A stretch of DNA of 64,000 nt from CAZDWZ01 sp964509425 (GCA_964509425.1 CAZDWZ010000003.1:465429-529428), one strand, 5' to 3'. Positions 25,778 through 34,672 are shown, counted from the stretch's first letter. Notes: generated from the letters alone by a model not told the origin. Translations and numbers: made by a program.

Positions 25778-26494
25778 TCAAACGTCCTCGTCTTCTTCCT
25801 CCTCGGCCTCGATGCTCGACTTTCGAGAAATGACGAGAACGATTTCGCCTTTGATGGACGCTTTATTCTTCATCTCGGCGAGTACGGATTGAACCGTTCC
25901 CCAGAAGCACTCCTCGTGAAGCTTCGTCAGCTCGCGGCCGACGAACACCTCGCGTGCGGGAGCGAGCTTTTCAAGCTCCCCAAGCGTTTTTAGGATTCGA
26001 TGCGGAGACTCGAAAACAATCGCAGTGATGTCGAGCTCAATGAGAAACTGGAGCGTGCTAATCTTCCGGCCGGGCCGTTGCGGAAGAAAGCCCTGGAAAA
26101 CAAATCGATCGCTCGGAAGTCCGGAAATGGACAGCGCAAGCACCGCCGCACTGGCGCCCGGCACTCCCGTCACATGGAGCTTTTCCTCACGACAAGCTCG
26201 AACGATCCGATACCCCGGATCGGAGACCGCCGGTGTTCCCGCCTCCGATACCAAGGCAATCCGCTTCCCGCTCTTCAGGAGGGAGATAACCTCCGAAACT
26301 CTGCCTTTTTCATTGTGTTCGAAATAGCTTTTTACCGGAGTCTGAATTGAGAACCGCCGTGCGAGGGTAGAGAAGCTCCGAGTATCCTCCGTAAGGACGA
26401 GGTCGCACTGTTGAAGTGTTTCAACAGCCCGAGTCGAGAAGTCGCCAAGATTCCCTATGGGGGTCGCGATGACGATGAGCTCTCCGGGATTAAT
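25778..26494 (-). CDS. rsmI: 16S rRNA 2'-O-ribose C1402 methyltransferase RsmI
   Basis: The conserved RsmI opening GELIVIATPIGNLGDFSTRA is encoded around 26430-26490, followed by LVLTEDTRSFSTLARRF, VSEAGTPAVSDPGYRIV, VTGVPGASAAVLALSISGLP, and LPQRPGRKISTLQFLI. No ATG, GTG or TTG occurs in frame before this opening; the nearest usual start (26254) would cut off the SAM-binding N-terminus. An ATT at 26492-26494 is the best candidate. The C-terminus is a short acidic tail. RsmI methylates C1402 of 16S rRNA with RsmH. Confidence 0.85.
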   Translation of the reverse strand: MNPGELIVIATPIGNLGDFSTRAVETLQQCDLVLTEDTRSFSTLARRFSIQTPVKSYFEHNEKGRVSEVISLLKSGKRIALVSEAGTPAVSDPGYRIVRACREEKLHVTGVPGASAAVLALSISGLPSDRFVFQGFLPQRPGRKISTLQFLIELDITAIVFESPHRILKTLGELEKLAPAREVFVGRELTKLHEECFWGTVQSVLAEMKNKASIKGEIVLVISRKSSIEAEEEEDEDV

Positions 26495-26584
26495 TAGTTG
26501 ATTGGCATTGATGGTGCACCGTTGCGGTTTTGAAACAAATAAAGCATATCGTCGACCCCCCGGCGAATAATCTTACTGGCGGCG

Positions 26585-26698
26585 CTCCGGAAAAATAAAT
26601 GAGCAAAGCTCGTTTATTTTGTGCGGCACGCGAGGCGGAGCCGGGTCGGCAGGATATCGTGTTGTGTTCTGAACCACGATTCGAATGAAAATCAATAT
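26585..26698 (+). repeat. Dispersed structured repeat, copy 2
   Basis: A 13-bp hairpin with an AAA loop (arms 26592-26604 and 26608-26620), enclosed by CCG/CGG, then TGCGGcACGCG, GGC-gga-GCC, GGGTCGG and CGAATGAAAATCAAT. The flanking parts match copy 1 at 20402-20509 closely, while the stem is AT-rich here and mixed there. It stands between rsmI and a small membrane protein gene. Confidence 0.7.
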
Positions 26699-26879
26699 CC
26701 GCCTCCTCGATTAAAGACTACAGCGTTAAAGCCCGCATTTCGCGATCTCCACTTTTTCGCTTTCTCCTCGATCTTTTCAACCTTCCAAAATCGGCAATTG
26801 GGAAACGCCTCTCGTCCTCGACACTACCAAGTTCTCTCGGTGTCGTGGGCGGGTGGATGAATCGGAGAAGGGAGGAAAA

Positions 26880-27197
26880 ATGCGACAGTTCTTTCGAGAT
26901 CTCGGTCTGGCGCTCTTCTGCATCTTGATCGTCGGCGGCCTCTGGGGCTTCGCTTTCTGCGGTGTCGGCGGGACGGCTCTGTTCTCGCGGGCCGCCGTCG
27001 GCAACCCCGGAATGAAGATCTTCATCGTCGCGAGCCACGCGACCATCGCCGGAATGCTGCCGTGGGCCATGATGGGCGGCGTGCAGCACGTAGACGGCGA
27101 CGAAGTTTGGCCGCGCCGACTCGCAGGAATCTCGTCCATCATCGGCTACCTCGCAGGGGTCGTGACGGCGGGCCTCTTGGGCTTCGGCTACTGGTGA
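26880..27197 (+). CDS. Small integral membrane protein, unknown function
   Basis: 105 residues from the ATG at 26880, right after GGGAGGAAAA; an in-frame earlier ATG would read through the ribosome-binding site. Three hydrophobic segments are visible (LGLALFCILIVGGLWGFAFC, IFIVASHATIAGMLPWAMMG, IIGYLAGVVTAGLLGFGYW). Base composition is noticeably richer in GC than its neighbours, and the gene is bracketed by a dispersed repeat and a long inverted repeat. Recent transfer is possible. No family is recognised. Confidence 0.7.
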   Translation: MRQFFRDLGLALFCILIVGGLWGFAFCGVGGTALFSRAAVGNPGMKIFIVASHATIAGMLPWAMMGGVQHVDGDEVWPRRLAGISSIIGYLAGVVTAGLLGFGYW

Positions 27198-27211
27198 GCG
27201 CCGGATGGGCT

Positions 27212-27299
27212 GGTTTGACGGAACGGTGAAACCTCCAGATGTATTTTTGGGGGTCCGCCATCCCCAAGTACGCTGGAGGTTTCACCGGTTCGTCAAACC
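27212..27299. repeat. Long inverted repeat (27-bp arms) with nested hairpin
   Basis: Arms 27212-27238 and 27273-27299 match as an inverted repeat at about 24 of 27 positions (GGTTTGACG...GGTGAAACCTCCAG). The 34-nt centre contains a second hairpin TTGGGG...CCCCAA. It starts 14 bp after the membrane protein stop. There is no T-run. It may be a terminator-like structure or a small non-autonomous mobile element. Confidence 0.75.
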
Positions 27300-27392
27300 C
27301 GCCACGTGTTTTTCAGCACTTCCACGCGTTTCCCCCGTGCGTTCCCTAACTTTGCCTTGGTCAAAAAAGTCGAGTTGCAATAAATTGCAACG

Positions 27393-28532
27393 ATGGATGT
27401 TGAAGCCAACACAATTCGCGTGAAGCCACCTTCGGATGCCGCTGCCGTAACAGATTTCGTAAAAGCGATCTTGCGTGAAAAACTCCCTTCGGCGGGGGTG
27501 GCCGAGGTGCGGCCTATGACTCCCGACGCTTCGCTCCGGAGATACTACCGAGTCCACTTTTCCTCACCGGTTGAGATATCAAGCGGTCCGGTGACGACCG
27601 CTATCGTCATGCTCTTCGATTCGGTCGCGAGCCCTGAGGCGACCGGCAGTAAGATCGACTCCGATCGCGCATATGTTGAAATGGCGGAGTTTTTCTCGAG
27701 AAGCCGAGTGGCAACACCGGCGCTGTTCGTCGACGAAAGGCCGAATTCCTTGCTTCTCATAGAAGATCTCGGCGATCGGCACCTCATCGATGTGGCAAAA
27801 AGCGGAAACAGGAAGATCGTCGAGCCGGCGTTCAGAGATGCGATTGGTGAGATTCGGAACATTCAAGACATACCGCCGGTGAAATCATTCTTTGCCTACG
27901 AGCGGGCATTCCGTGCCTCCACCTATGTCAAAGAGATGGAAGAGTTTCGGGATTTTTGTCTTCTTCCCGTAAATCCCGGAGCAAAGGCGGTCCTGGATAC
28001 CGAAGCGTTGTTTGCGCATCTTGCACCTGTTCTCGAGAACTTCCCGCAGACACTCGTTCATCGCGACTTCCATGCATGGAATCTTCTCGTCGATGCGAAG
28101 GGGAAAGTTTGGGTGATCGATTTTCAAGACGCCCTCGTTGCCACGGTTCCCTACGACCTCGTGAGTCTCATAAATGATCGCGACATGGATTCCGTATTGG
28201 GTGAGGAGCTGTATTGCGACTTGGTGAAGTACGGCGCGGACAGGCTTTCGAGACCCGGATTGTCGCGCGAGGATTTTCTGTATCAATATGACCGCGTATT
28301 GCTTCAACGGGATCTGAAAGTTTCGGGGAGATTCGCGAAGCTCGTCAAGCTCCGAGGTCTCAACCATTACGGGCTTTGGATCGCAGGGACTCTGCGGCGA
28401 ATCGGGCGGACTCTCGAACGAATAACTGCGCAGGGTCCGGAGTCCAATATATACGCCGAATTTTTAACTTCGGTCGCACCGCTCCTTCCCGAGATTGATG
28501 CGGGACGAAAGTCGCCGGTGAGATTCGTCTAA
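27393..28532 (+). CDS. amgK: AmgK-like anomeric MurNAc/GlcNAc kinase (APH-fold phosphotransferase)
   Basis: 379 residues with the aminoglycoside-phosphotransferase fold. The nucleotide lobe contains MTPDASLRRYYRV and SLLLIEDLGDRHLID; the catalytic loop is VHRDFHAWNLLVD and the metal Asp is in WVIDFQDALVATVPYDL. AmgK phosphorylates MurNAc at C1 in a peptidoglycan recycling route that bypasses MurQ. The next gene is a MurU-like uridylyltransferase, the known partner, which makes AmgK far more likely than a drug-resistance kinase. Confidence 0.87.
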   Translation: MDVEANTIRVKPPSDAAAVTDFVKAILREKLPSAGVAEVRPMTPDASLRRYYRVHFSSPVEISSGPVTTAIVMLFDSVASPEATGSKIDSDRAYVEMAEFFSRSRVATPALFVDERPNSLLLIEDLGDRHLIDVAKSGNRKIVEPAFRDAIGEIRNIQDIPPVKSFFAYERAFRASTYVKEMEEFRDFCLLPVNPGAKAVLDTEALFAHLAPVLENFPQTLVHRDFHAWNLLVDAKGKVWVIDFQDALVATVPYDLVSLINDRDMDSVLGEELYCDLVKYGADRLSRPGLSREDFLYQYDRVLLQRDLKVSGRFAKLVKLRGLNHYGLWIAGTLRRIGRTLERITAQGPESNIYAEFLTSVAPLLPEIDAGRKSPVRFV

Positions 28533-28557
28533 GAGTTGGTGGTGAGGTGAGGGGGGA

Positions 28558-29382
28558 ATGACACCGCAGGAACGAAAACAACTCGCGGCCAAGACCGATA
28601 TTCTGCTTTTGGCGGCTGGCCGCGGCGAGCGGCTGAGACCGCTCACGGATACCATTCCAAAACCCCTGGTGAAGGTCGGGCCGAAGGAGCTCATCACTTG
28701 GAACCTGGAGCGAATCGCCCGGGCCGGGTTTAGTCGGGTGTTTATTAACCTTCACTACCGGGGAGACCAGATACGGGAGTTTGTCGGGGACGGGGGGCGT
28801 TTCGGACTCCAGGCCGAATACTCCGAGGAGCCGGTTCTCCTTGATACCGGGGGGGCGATAAAGAATATCGAACCTCGCCTAAAGTCTGACTCCCTGGTGA
28901 CGATAAACTCCGACATCCTCCTTGGTGAGGACTTCGAGCTCGAGTCAGTCCTAGAAAGTCACACTCAAGACCCACGGAAACCACTTGCGACTCTGGTCCT
29001 CAGGCCCGATAAGGACGCAGAAAAATTCGGTTTGTTGGAGCTCGACGAGAGGCGAAGGATAACCCGATTCCTCGACGTCAGGATCCCTGCGGAGGCTTCG
29101 GAGCCCCAATTGAGAGGAATTGGGACCCCGGAATCCGGGTCGGGAAGTGAAGTAAAATCGGCTAATCCGCTGATGTACTTGGGAGTACAGGTGATTTCCC
29201 GGAGGCTTATCGAATCGATGCCGGACCGCGGGGCAATATTCAGTATCACCCGGGACGTCTATCGGGACCGCATCCGAAGAGGAGAAATTCTCGGAGGAGT
29301 GCTTTACAGCGGTTATTGGTCTGATGTTGGCACACCCGATCGACTCAGTCAGGCATCTAATTGGGTGAACACGGGCATCTGA
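28558..29382 (+). CDS. murU: MurU-like MurNAc-1-phosphate uridylyltransferase
   Basis: 274 residues of the sugar nucleotidyltransferase fold. The signature LLLAAGRGERLRPLTDTIPK with PLVKVG is followed by VFINLHYRGDQIREFVGDG, DTGGAIKNIEP, and VTINSDILLG. The end (SGYWSDVGTPDRL) is typical of the family. It begins with ATG after GAGGGGGGA, 25 nt downstream of the AmgK-like gene. MurU converts MurNAc-1-P to UDP-MurNAc. Glucose-1-phosphate thymidylyltransferase is the main alternative, disfavoured by context. Confidence 0.87.
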   Translation: MTPQERKQLAAKTDILLLAAGRGERLRPLTDTIPKPLVKVGPKELITWNLERIARAGFSRVFINLHYRGDQIREFVGDGGRFGLQAEYSEEPVLLDTGGAIKNIEPRLKSDSLVTINSDILLGEDFELESVLESHTQDPRKPLATLVLRPDKDAEKFGLLELDERRRITRFLDVRIPAEASEPQLRGIGTPESGSGSEVKSANPLMYLGVQVISRRLIESMPDRGAIFSITRDVYRDRIRRGEILGGVLYSGYWSDVGTPDRLSQASNWVNTGI

Positions 29383-29629
29383 ACGACGGGCCGGAAGGGT
29401 TCTTCGGACGATTGATCGAACGTTGAAGATTTGCGGATGAGTCGCAACAACTACTCAGAGTGAATTCGAAACGCAGAAAGAATCAAGCCGAAGTGCAGCT
29501 GGGCCGATGTGAGAAATCAAGGTTGCGGAGAAATTTATATTTCTTCTTGAATTTTCAGGTTTCCAGTGAGTCGATAGAAAGTTAGAATAGCGTTTACCGA
29601 GTAATTTTTTCGAAAGCGAGCGTTCGGCA

Positions 29630-31297
29630 GTGGCACAGTCAGTGACAACAACTTCGGCGGGCGAAATCCGGCAAATTGAAACTGAAGTCGTAAGCGAAAC
29701 AATATCCGCTGCGAGCAGCTCTTCATCACACGGTACGCTTTCATTTGCGGTAAATCTACAAATCCTCTTTGCAGCGTTCGTCCTCTGCGGACTATGCTTT
29801 TCAAGCTCAGCTGCAGCGGCCGGGCCGGCAGCCGGCGGAGGTTCGCTCGCTGTTCTCGCGATTGATTCGAAACCATCGGTGAAGAAGGCGCAGGCCACTC
29901 GACGGTCTGCGGTTGCGACCGCAAGGAAGCCAAAGGCGGAAAAGGTTGCCAGTCGCGTGAAGAAACGCGCGGCCGTAAAGTACGTCGTCACCGGAGACAA
30001 GGGGAAGGTCATCCGGTACAGCAAGGTGAGACGGACATCGGTCTCCCTCCGAGGCAAACGGAAAACGGTTGAGAGCAGTGTCGTTACTGAAACTCCGTAT
30101 AGCGCCGAAGAAGCAAAGATCGTTCGCCCGAAGATTGAGCAGATCCCGGCCATCACGTTAAACAGTATTGGAGCTCCTGAAGGTCTCAAGCTCCAAACGC
30201 TGATCGACGCCGCGGACTTCGCGGGTCACGTTCGGGACAGTCTCGGCAACACTATATCTCTCACCATCGATCAGTCGATGCAGCAAACCGCTGAAGGTCT
30301 CCTCCTTAGATGGGGAGTTCCATGGGGATCTATCGTCGCGATGGATCCACGCTCCGGCGCGATACGAGCGATTGCCAGTCATTCAGCATATGAGCCGGGT
30401 GGAGAAGAGGTCGCCTTGCGCGGTGGTTTCCCGGCAGCCTCACTATTTAAGATCGTAACGGCAACTGCTGCCGTTGAGCGGGCCGGAATGGAAGGCGATG
30501 ACATGGTCGCGTTCCGAGGTGGGAATTACACGCTTACTCACGCGAATTACAATCCCGATCAGGCTCGAGATAGGCGCCAAATGTCTCTGGCCGAGGCCCT
30601 TGGCCGCTCATGCAACCCAGTATTTGCGCGGGTGGCGCTTCAAAACTTTTCACCGACTATGCTCCAGCGATACGCCAAGCAGTTCGGTTTCAACCAAGAG
30701 CTCGGATTCGACGTTCCGCTCGCACAGAGTGTGTTTACGTTGCCGGATGACCATTATGAGTTTGCCCGTACTGCTGCTGGATTCGGCGAGGTGACCACTA
30801 CTCCAGTCCATGCCGCGGCGATGCTTTCCGGGCTGGCGAATAATGGGGTCATGATGCGCCCTCATATCATTACGCAGATTGTCGACGGGCATGGAAAGCC
30901 CATGTATTCGGCAAAGTCTGTGGCGCTTCGGAACGTTGCCCGACCGGAAACGGCGCGCGCGATCATGGACATGATGCAAAGCACCGTTGAGATTGGCACG
31001 GCCCGCCGGCAGTTCCGCGGTTCGGCTTTGAATAATATTCCGATTGCGGCCAAAACCGGGACCCTGAGCGGTCAGAATCCGAAGGGTGTTTATCACTGGT
31101 TCGTGGCTGCGGTTCCTTCTGATGCTCCTGAGATGGTCATCGCTGTTCTTGTGATCAATCCAGGACGGCACCGGTCGAACAGTGTGCAGATCGGACGGCA
31201 GTTCCTCGAGCGCACTTATCTGGCTCGCGAAAAGGACAAACGCATCGAGTCCACTCGTGAACAGCTTCCAGAAGAAACTCCTGCGGGCGTCTCGTAG
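29630..31297 (+). CDS. Penicillin-binding transpeptidase with Lys/Arg-rich N-terminal region
   Basis: 555 residues from a GTG with no clear ribosome-binding site. One membrane segment (LQILFAAFVLCGLCFSSSAA) is followed by a strongly basic low-complexity region (residues about 85-150). The transpeptidase domain has the active-site motif AASLFK (Ser near 272), SCN, and AKTGTL near 473. It resembles class B PBP/FtsI-like domains but lacks a long pedestal domain. It crosslinks periplasmic peptidoglycan. The basic segment is unusual. It lies after the MurNAc recycling pair. Confidence 0.88.
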   Translation: MAQSVTTTSAGEIRQIETEVVSETISAASSSSSHGTLSFAVNLQILFAAFVLCGLCFSSSAAAAGPAAGGGSLAVLAIDSKPSVKKAQATRRSAVATARKPKAEKVASRVKKRAAVKYVVTGDKGKVIRYSKVRRTSVSLRGKRKTVESSVVTETPYSAEEAKIVRPKIEQIPAITLNSIGAPEGLKLQTLIDAADFAGHVRDSLGNTISLTIDQSMQQTAEGLLLRWGVPWGSIVAMDPRSGAIRAIASHSAYEPGGEEVALRGGFPAASLFKIVTATAAVERAGMEGDDMVAFRGGNYTLTHANYNPDQARDRRQMSLAEALGRSCNPVFARVALQNFSPTMLQRYAKQFGFNQELGFDVPLAQSVFTLPDDHYEFARTAAGFGEVTTTPVHAAAMLSGLANNGVMMRPHIITQIVDGHGKPMYSAKSVALRNVARPETARAIMDMMQSTVEIGTARRQFRGSALNNIPIAAKTGTLSGQNPKGVYHWFVAAVPSDAPEMVIAVLVINPGRHRSNSVQIGRQFLERTYLAREKDKRIESTREQLPEETPAGVS

Positions 31298-31351
31298 TCT
31301 TTGACCGGTCCGATCGCCCACTAAGCCTCAAATAATTTGCGACACTTCTTG

Positions 31352-31384
31352 GCGGAGCGAGTTCGCGCTCTTGCACCGCTCCGC
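31352..31384. terminator. Hairpin after the transpeptidase gene
   Basis: GCGGAGCG (31352-31359) pairs with CGCTCCGC (31377-31384) around a 17-nt loop in the 168-bp gap. There is no T-run, so it may be a factor-dependent terminator or RNA stability element. Confidence 0.4.
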
Positions 31385-31465
31385 AACCACCAAGGGATTA
31401 CTCGTCCGACGAAGTTCTGCTTCCACTTCTTGTGCTTTCCGCTAAAGGCTGCTTAACAGGCGGCT

Positions 31466-32059
31466 ATGATCGTTTTTCTTCGTAGAACCGCGTTCTTCGG
31501 CTTTTGTGCACTCCTCATGGGTGCTTTCGTCCTGGGCGTAATTTCGCCGATGGCGGCCACGGCGCAGCCCTCCCGAGATGAAGATTATCTCGGACCTGTC
31601 GACCTCGGAGATGAATACTCAGATTACGCAAAGCCGGTGCCCGGGCGCTCGAGTGGCGGCGGAGGCTCTTCGGTCGGTATGAAGATATTGCTGTGGATAC
31701 CGAATCGACTGCTCGATGTCGTTGATATCTTTCGTGCGGATGTGGGTGTCGGGCCGGCAAACGGCGCGGTTTTGCGTCTGACGCAGTGGGGACAGGCCGG
31801 CGGTAGATTTTTTAATCCGGGTTCCCTTCGTCTCGGAATGTTCGGACGTGATTGGCCGGTGATGTGGGAAGAGCACGATGAGTACGGGGTCGGGCCGGGC
31901 TTTATCAAATCCAAAGAGCGGCGTATTGGGAAATACGAATTCGGGCTCGGAGCCGATCTCCTGATCGCAGGAGCATACCTCGGTATTCGTTTCGATGAAG
32001 TGGCTGATTTTCTAGTCGGGATAGCCGGCTTTGATATCCTTGATGATGATTTGTCGTGA
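31466..32059 (+). CDS. Exported protein of unknown function upstream of psd
   Basis: 197 residues with signal peptide LMGAFVLGVISPMAATAQ, an acidic linker (YLGPVDLGDEYSDYAK), a Gly/Ser hinge, and a compact domain. The domain shows WIPNRLLDVVDIFRADVGVG, LTQWGQAGGRFFNPGSLRLG, and EFGLGADLLIAGAYLGIRFD. The glycine and aromatic alternation suggests an outer-membrane or periplasmic beta protein; I cannot assign a function. Its stop overlaps the GTG of psd (GTGA at 32056-32059), so the two are coupled. Confidence 0.75.
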   Translation: MIVFLRRTAFFGFCALLMGAFVLGVISPMAATAQPSRDEDYLGPVDLGDEYSDYAKPVPGRSSGGGGSSVGMKILLWIPNRLLDVVDIFRADVGVGPANGAVLRLTQWGQAGGRFFNPGSLRLGMFGRDWPVMWEEHDEYGVGPGFIKSKERRIGKYEFGLGADLLIAGAYLGIRFDEVADFLVGIAGFDILDDDLS

Positions 32060-33018
32060 GTCTCACGCTCGAGTTACTACACATCCTGCCGAAGAACCTG
32101 ATCAGCCGTGCCACAGGTGCATTGAGTTCCGTTCGCTTTCCGCCCGCGCTCAATCGCCGCATCATCTCTTGGTTTGTGAATCGCTACGGCGTGAATGTCA
32201 GTGAAGCGGAACATCCCATCGAGCACTATCCTTCGCTCGGCGAGTTTTTCGTTCGGAATCTAAAAGCCGGATGCAGGCCGATCGATGGAGAGTCGGTCAG
32301 TCCCGTCGATGGCGCCATCTCCGAGCAGGGAGTTATCGAAAACGGCACTCTCCTTCAGGTCAAAGGCCGGACGTATCCGCTCGATGAGTTGATTGGAAGG
32401 AAAGAGCTCGCCGCTCGCTTTGAGGGCGGGTATTTCCTTACCATCTACCTCGCACCCGGCGACTACCATCACATTCACAGTCCGGTCTCAGGAGAGATCA
32501 GCGAATTTATCGCCATCCCCGGCACCCTCTGGCCGGTGAACCCGGAGTCCGTTCAGCGAATTTCCAAGGTTTTTTGCCGGAATGAACGGGTAATTTCCTT
32601 GATTGAGACTCGTGACTTTGGAATGGTTGCGGTGGTAAAGGTGGGGGCAACGAATGTCGGGTCTATCGCTCTTGCCTATGACTCGTTCGTATCAAACCGC
32701 TCGCCCGTTTCTCGACTCCCCGCTAGAATATTTTTCGAGGCAGTCAAGTTTCTCCGGGCTGTTAAGCTCTTCGAAGTCCTCAATCGATTGTTTGGGATTT
32801 CTGCGGAGACTTCGGCGAAGCCTTTCGGTGTCGAGCCGCCTTTCTCCCGACAATATCGAGAGAAAATTTCCGTTGAGCGGGGACAACGGATCGCGACATT
32901 TCGCATGGGCTCGACGGTCGTGTTGTTGTTTGAGAAGGGAAAATTTCTTCCGGGCGAGAATTGCCGGAAAGAGCGAATCAAGCTCGGAGAGCGGCTTGGT
33001 TCGGCAGAGTATCTTTAG
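32056..33018 (+). CDS. psd: Phosphatidylserine decarboxylase proenzyme
   Basis: 320 residues. Motifs include SLGEFFVRNLKAGCRPI, SPVDGAI (Asp of the catalytic triad), and YHHIHSPVSG (His). The self-cleavage site GSTVVLLFE lies near residue 285; cleavage before its Ser creates the pyruvoyl cofactor. Psd makes phosphatidylethanolamine at the inner membrane. Start GTG overlaps the upstream stop. hemC follows 21 nt later. Confidence 0.96.
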   Translation: MSLTLELLHILPKNLISRATGALSSVRFPPALNRRIISWFVNRYGVNVSEAEHPIEHYPSLGEFFVRNLKAGCRPIDGESVSPVDGAISEQGVIENGTLLQVKGRTYPLDELIGRKELAARFEGGYFLTIYLAPGDYHHIHSPVSGEISEFIAIPGTLWPVNPESVQRISKVFCRNERVISLIETRDFGMVAVVKVGATNVGSIALAYDSFVSNRSPVSRLPARIFFEAVKFLRAVKLFEVLNRLFGISAETSAKPFGVEPPFSRQYREKISVERGQRIATFRMGSTVVLLFEKGKFLPGENCRKERIKLGERLGSAEYL

Positions 33019-33039
33019 GAACGATGCTTTAAGAGGACC

Positions 33040-34008
33040 GTGGTAGGATTACCTGGAGAAATTCGGATCGGAACGAGAGGCAGCACTCTCGCGCTCGCAC
33101 AGACGGAAGAGGTTCGAACTGCCCTTGTCGACAGGTATTCTCAATTTTCATTTCTCATTCAGGTCATAAAAACTCTCGGTGATAGAAAGCAGGGAACCCC
33201 GCTTGCCGCCGTCGGAGACAAAAAAGATTGGGTCCTGGAATGCGAGGAAGCGCTCGTTGCCGGCTCGATCGATATCGCTGTCCATTCCGGAAAGGACGTC
33301 CCGGTGGATATTCATCCAGAGACTGAGCTCCTCCCGGTGCTCGCTCGAGCCACTCCATTTGATGCAATTCGAAGCAGGGTGCCTCGCGGAGAGGGCGCAG
33401 ACGCGCAAGAAGCCGTTCGGCTTCTCGATTCGCTTCCCGCCCGAGCGGTTGTTGCGACGGCCAGTCTGCGCAGGAAATCGCAAATCATCCGCTACCGGCC
33501 GGATCTCCAGGTCCTGCCGATCCGAGGAAATGTCCCAACAAGAATTCGAAAATTCCTCCACGAGCCCGAGTTCGATGCGATAGTGCTTGCAAGTGCCGGT
33601 CTTGAGCGGCTTGCCCTTGAATCCGCGGGCTTCGCGCCGATTCCTGCCGAGGTTATGGTTCCGGCCGTGAACCAAGGAATTCTTCTCGTGCAGTTCTGTT
33701 CCGCCCGAAGTGACATTCGGGAGCTGCTCGAACCTCTCGTCGATCCGACCACCCATGCCGCGAGCAGGGTTGAACGAATCTGTATCCAAGTGTTGAAAGC
33801 TGATTGCCACTCGGCAGTCGGCGTATTCGCGACCGTGAAGCATAAAACGATGTCTCTTCATGCTCGCGTCCTCTCACCCGACGGCTCAGAAAGCCTTGAA
33901 GACATTCAAGAAGCTCATCTGGAAGACGCTGAAGCGCTCGGAACGGAAGTGGCGACGAAGCTGCTCGAGCGCGGCGCGGCACAGCTCTTGCATGCGTGCT
34001 GTGTTTAA
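33040..34008 (+). CDS. hemC: Hydroxymethylbilane synthase (porphobilinogen deaminase)
   Basis: 322 residues, GTG start, opening with IRIGTRGSTLALAQTEEV. It has VIKTLGDRK, AVHSGKDVPV, RAVVATASLRRKSQI, IRGNVPTRIRK, and the Cys that carries the dipyrromethane cofactor in ADCHSAVGVFA near residue 256. HemC joins four porphobilinogen units in heme synthesis. hemD is not obvious nearby. The stop lies inside a small hairpin CTGTGTTT/AAACACAG (33999-34016). Confidence 0.97.
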   Translation: MVGLPGEIRIGTRGSTLALAQTEEVRTALVDRYSQFSFLIQVIKTLGDRKQGTPLAAVGDKKDWVLECEEALVAGSIDIAVHSGKDVPVDIHPETELLPVLARATPFDAIRSRVPRGEGADAQEAVRLLDSLPARAVVATASLRRKSQIIRYRPDLQVLPIRGNVPTRIRKFLHEPEFDAIVLASAGLERLALESAGFAPIPAEVMVPAVNQGILLVQFCSARSDIRELLEPLVDPTTHAASRVERICIQVLKADCHSAVGVFATVKHKTMSLHARVLSPDGSESLEDIQEAHLEDAEALGTEVATKLLERGAAQLLHACCV

Positions 34009-34050
34009 AAACACAGTGATCTCGGACAGTTCTCGGGTTATCCTCGCTTC

Positions 34051-34653
34051 ATGAAACGGATTCGCAAGCCTCCCGTTTGGATGGTCCTCTACTCTATACT
34101 GCTCTTCCTCGGAACAGCGGGGTGGACGACGTTCACCCTACAATCTTCATCGCGAGGCTCAGTAGTATTTATTCCCGGAGTAGAACGCTCACTGGCGCTC
34201 CTGCAGCAAGTCTGCAAGCAGAAGGAGACCGAGGAGCTGCGTCTGATCGCGTCCACGACGAAGGAAGCGGCCCTCCGTTTTCAGCTCTCCGAAGAGTTGC
34301 TCTTTGCCATGATGTCGGTCGAATCGCGCTGCCTGATGGCCGCCAAGTCCCATAAGGGCGCTATCGGGCTCATGCAGCTGATGCCGGGCACAGCCAAAGA
34401 GCTGGGATATGAAGACGCCACCTTGGTGCGCGCAAACGTATTCGGCGGGGCAAAGTATCTCTCGCTTCTCATGCGTCGATACGACGGTGATATGTCGAAG
34501 GCCGTCGCCGCCTATAACGCCGGTCCGGGTGCGCTGAAGAAACACGGCGGGAAGGTTCCTCCTTACCGGGAAACGAAACGTTACGTAAAAGGCGTTCTCG
34601 CAAAGTATCAGGCTCTAAAAGGCTTCCCCGGCACTCTGGAGAAGGAAGTCTAG
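34051..34653 (+). CDS. Membrane-anchored or secreted lytic transglycosylase (SLT domain)
   Basis: 200 residues. An N-terminal hydrophobic segment (VWMVLYSILLFLGTAGWTTF) is followed by a linker and an SLT domain. The catalytic Glu lies in AMMSVESRCLMAAKSHKG, then AIGLMQLMPGTAKELGY and AVAAYNAGPGALKKHGG. It is the second SLT enzyme in the window (other at 24468), with related fold but different N-terminus. It lies 42 nt after hemC. Confidence 0.92.
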   Translation: MKRIRKPPVWMVLYSILLFLGTAGWTTFTLQSSSRGSVVFIPGVERSLALLQQVCKQKETEELRLIASTTKEAALRFQLSEELLFAMMSVESRCLMAAKSHKGAIGLMQLMPGTAKELGYEDATLVRANVFGGAKYLSLLMRRYDGDMSKAVAAYNAGPGALKKHGGKVPPYRETKRYVKGVLAKYQALKGFPGTLEKEV

Positions 34654-34672
34654 AACTTTGAATCACGCCCAT

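Noticed and set aside
27393..28532. Aminoglycoside resistance kinase
   Set aside because: The fold is shared, but the adjacent MurU-like gene points to the MurNAc recycling kinase AmgK.
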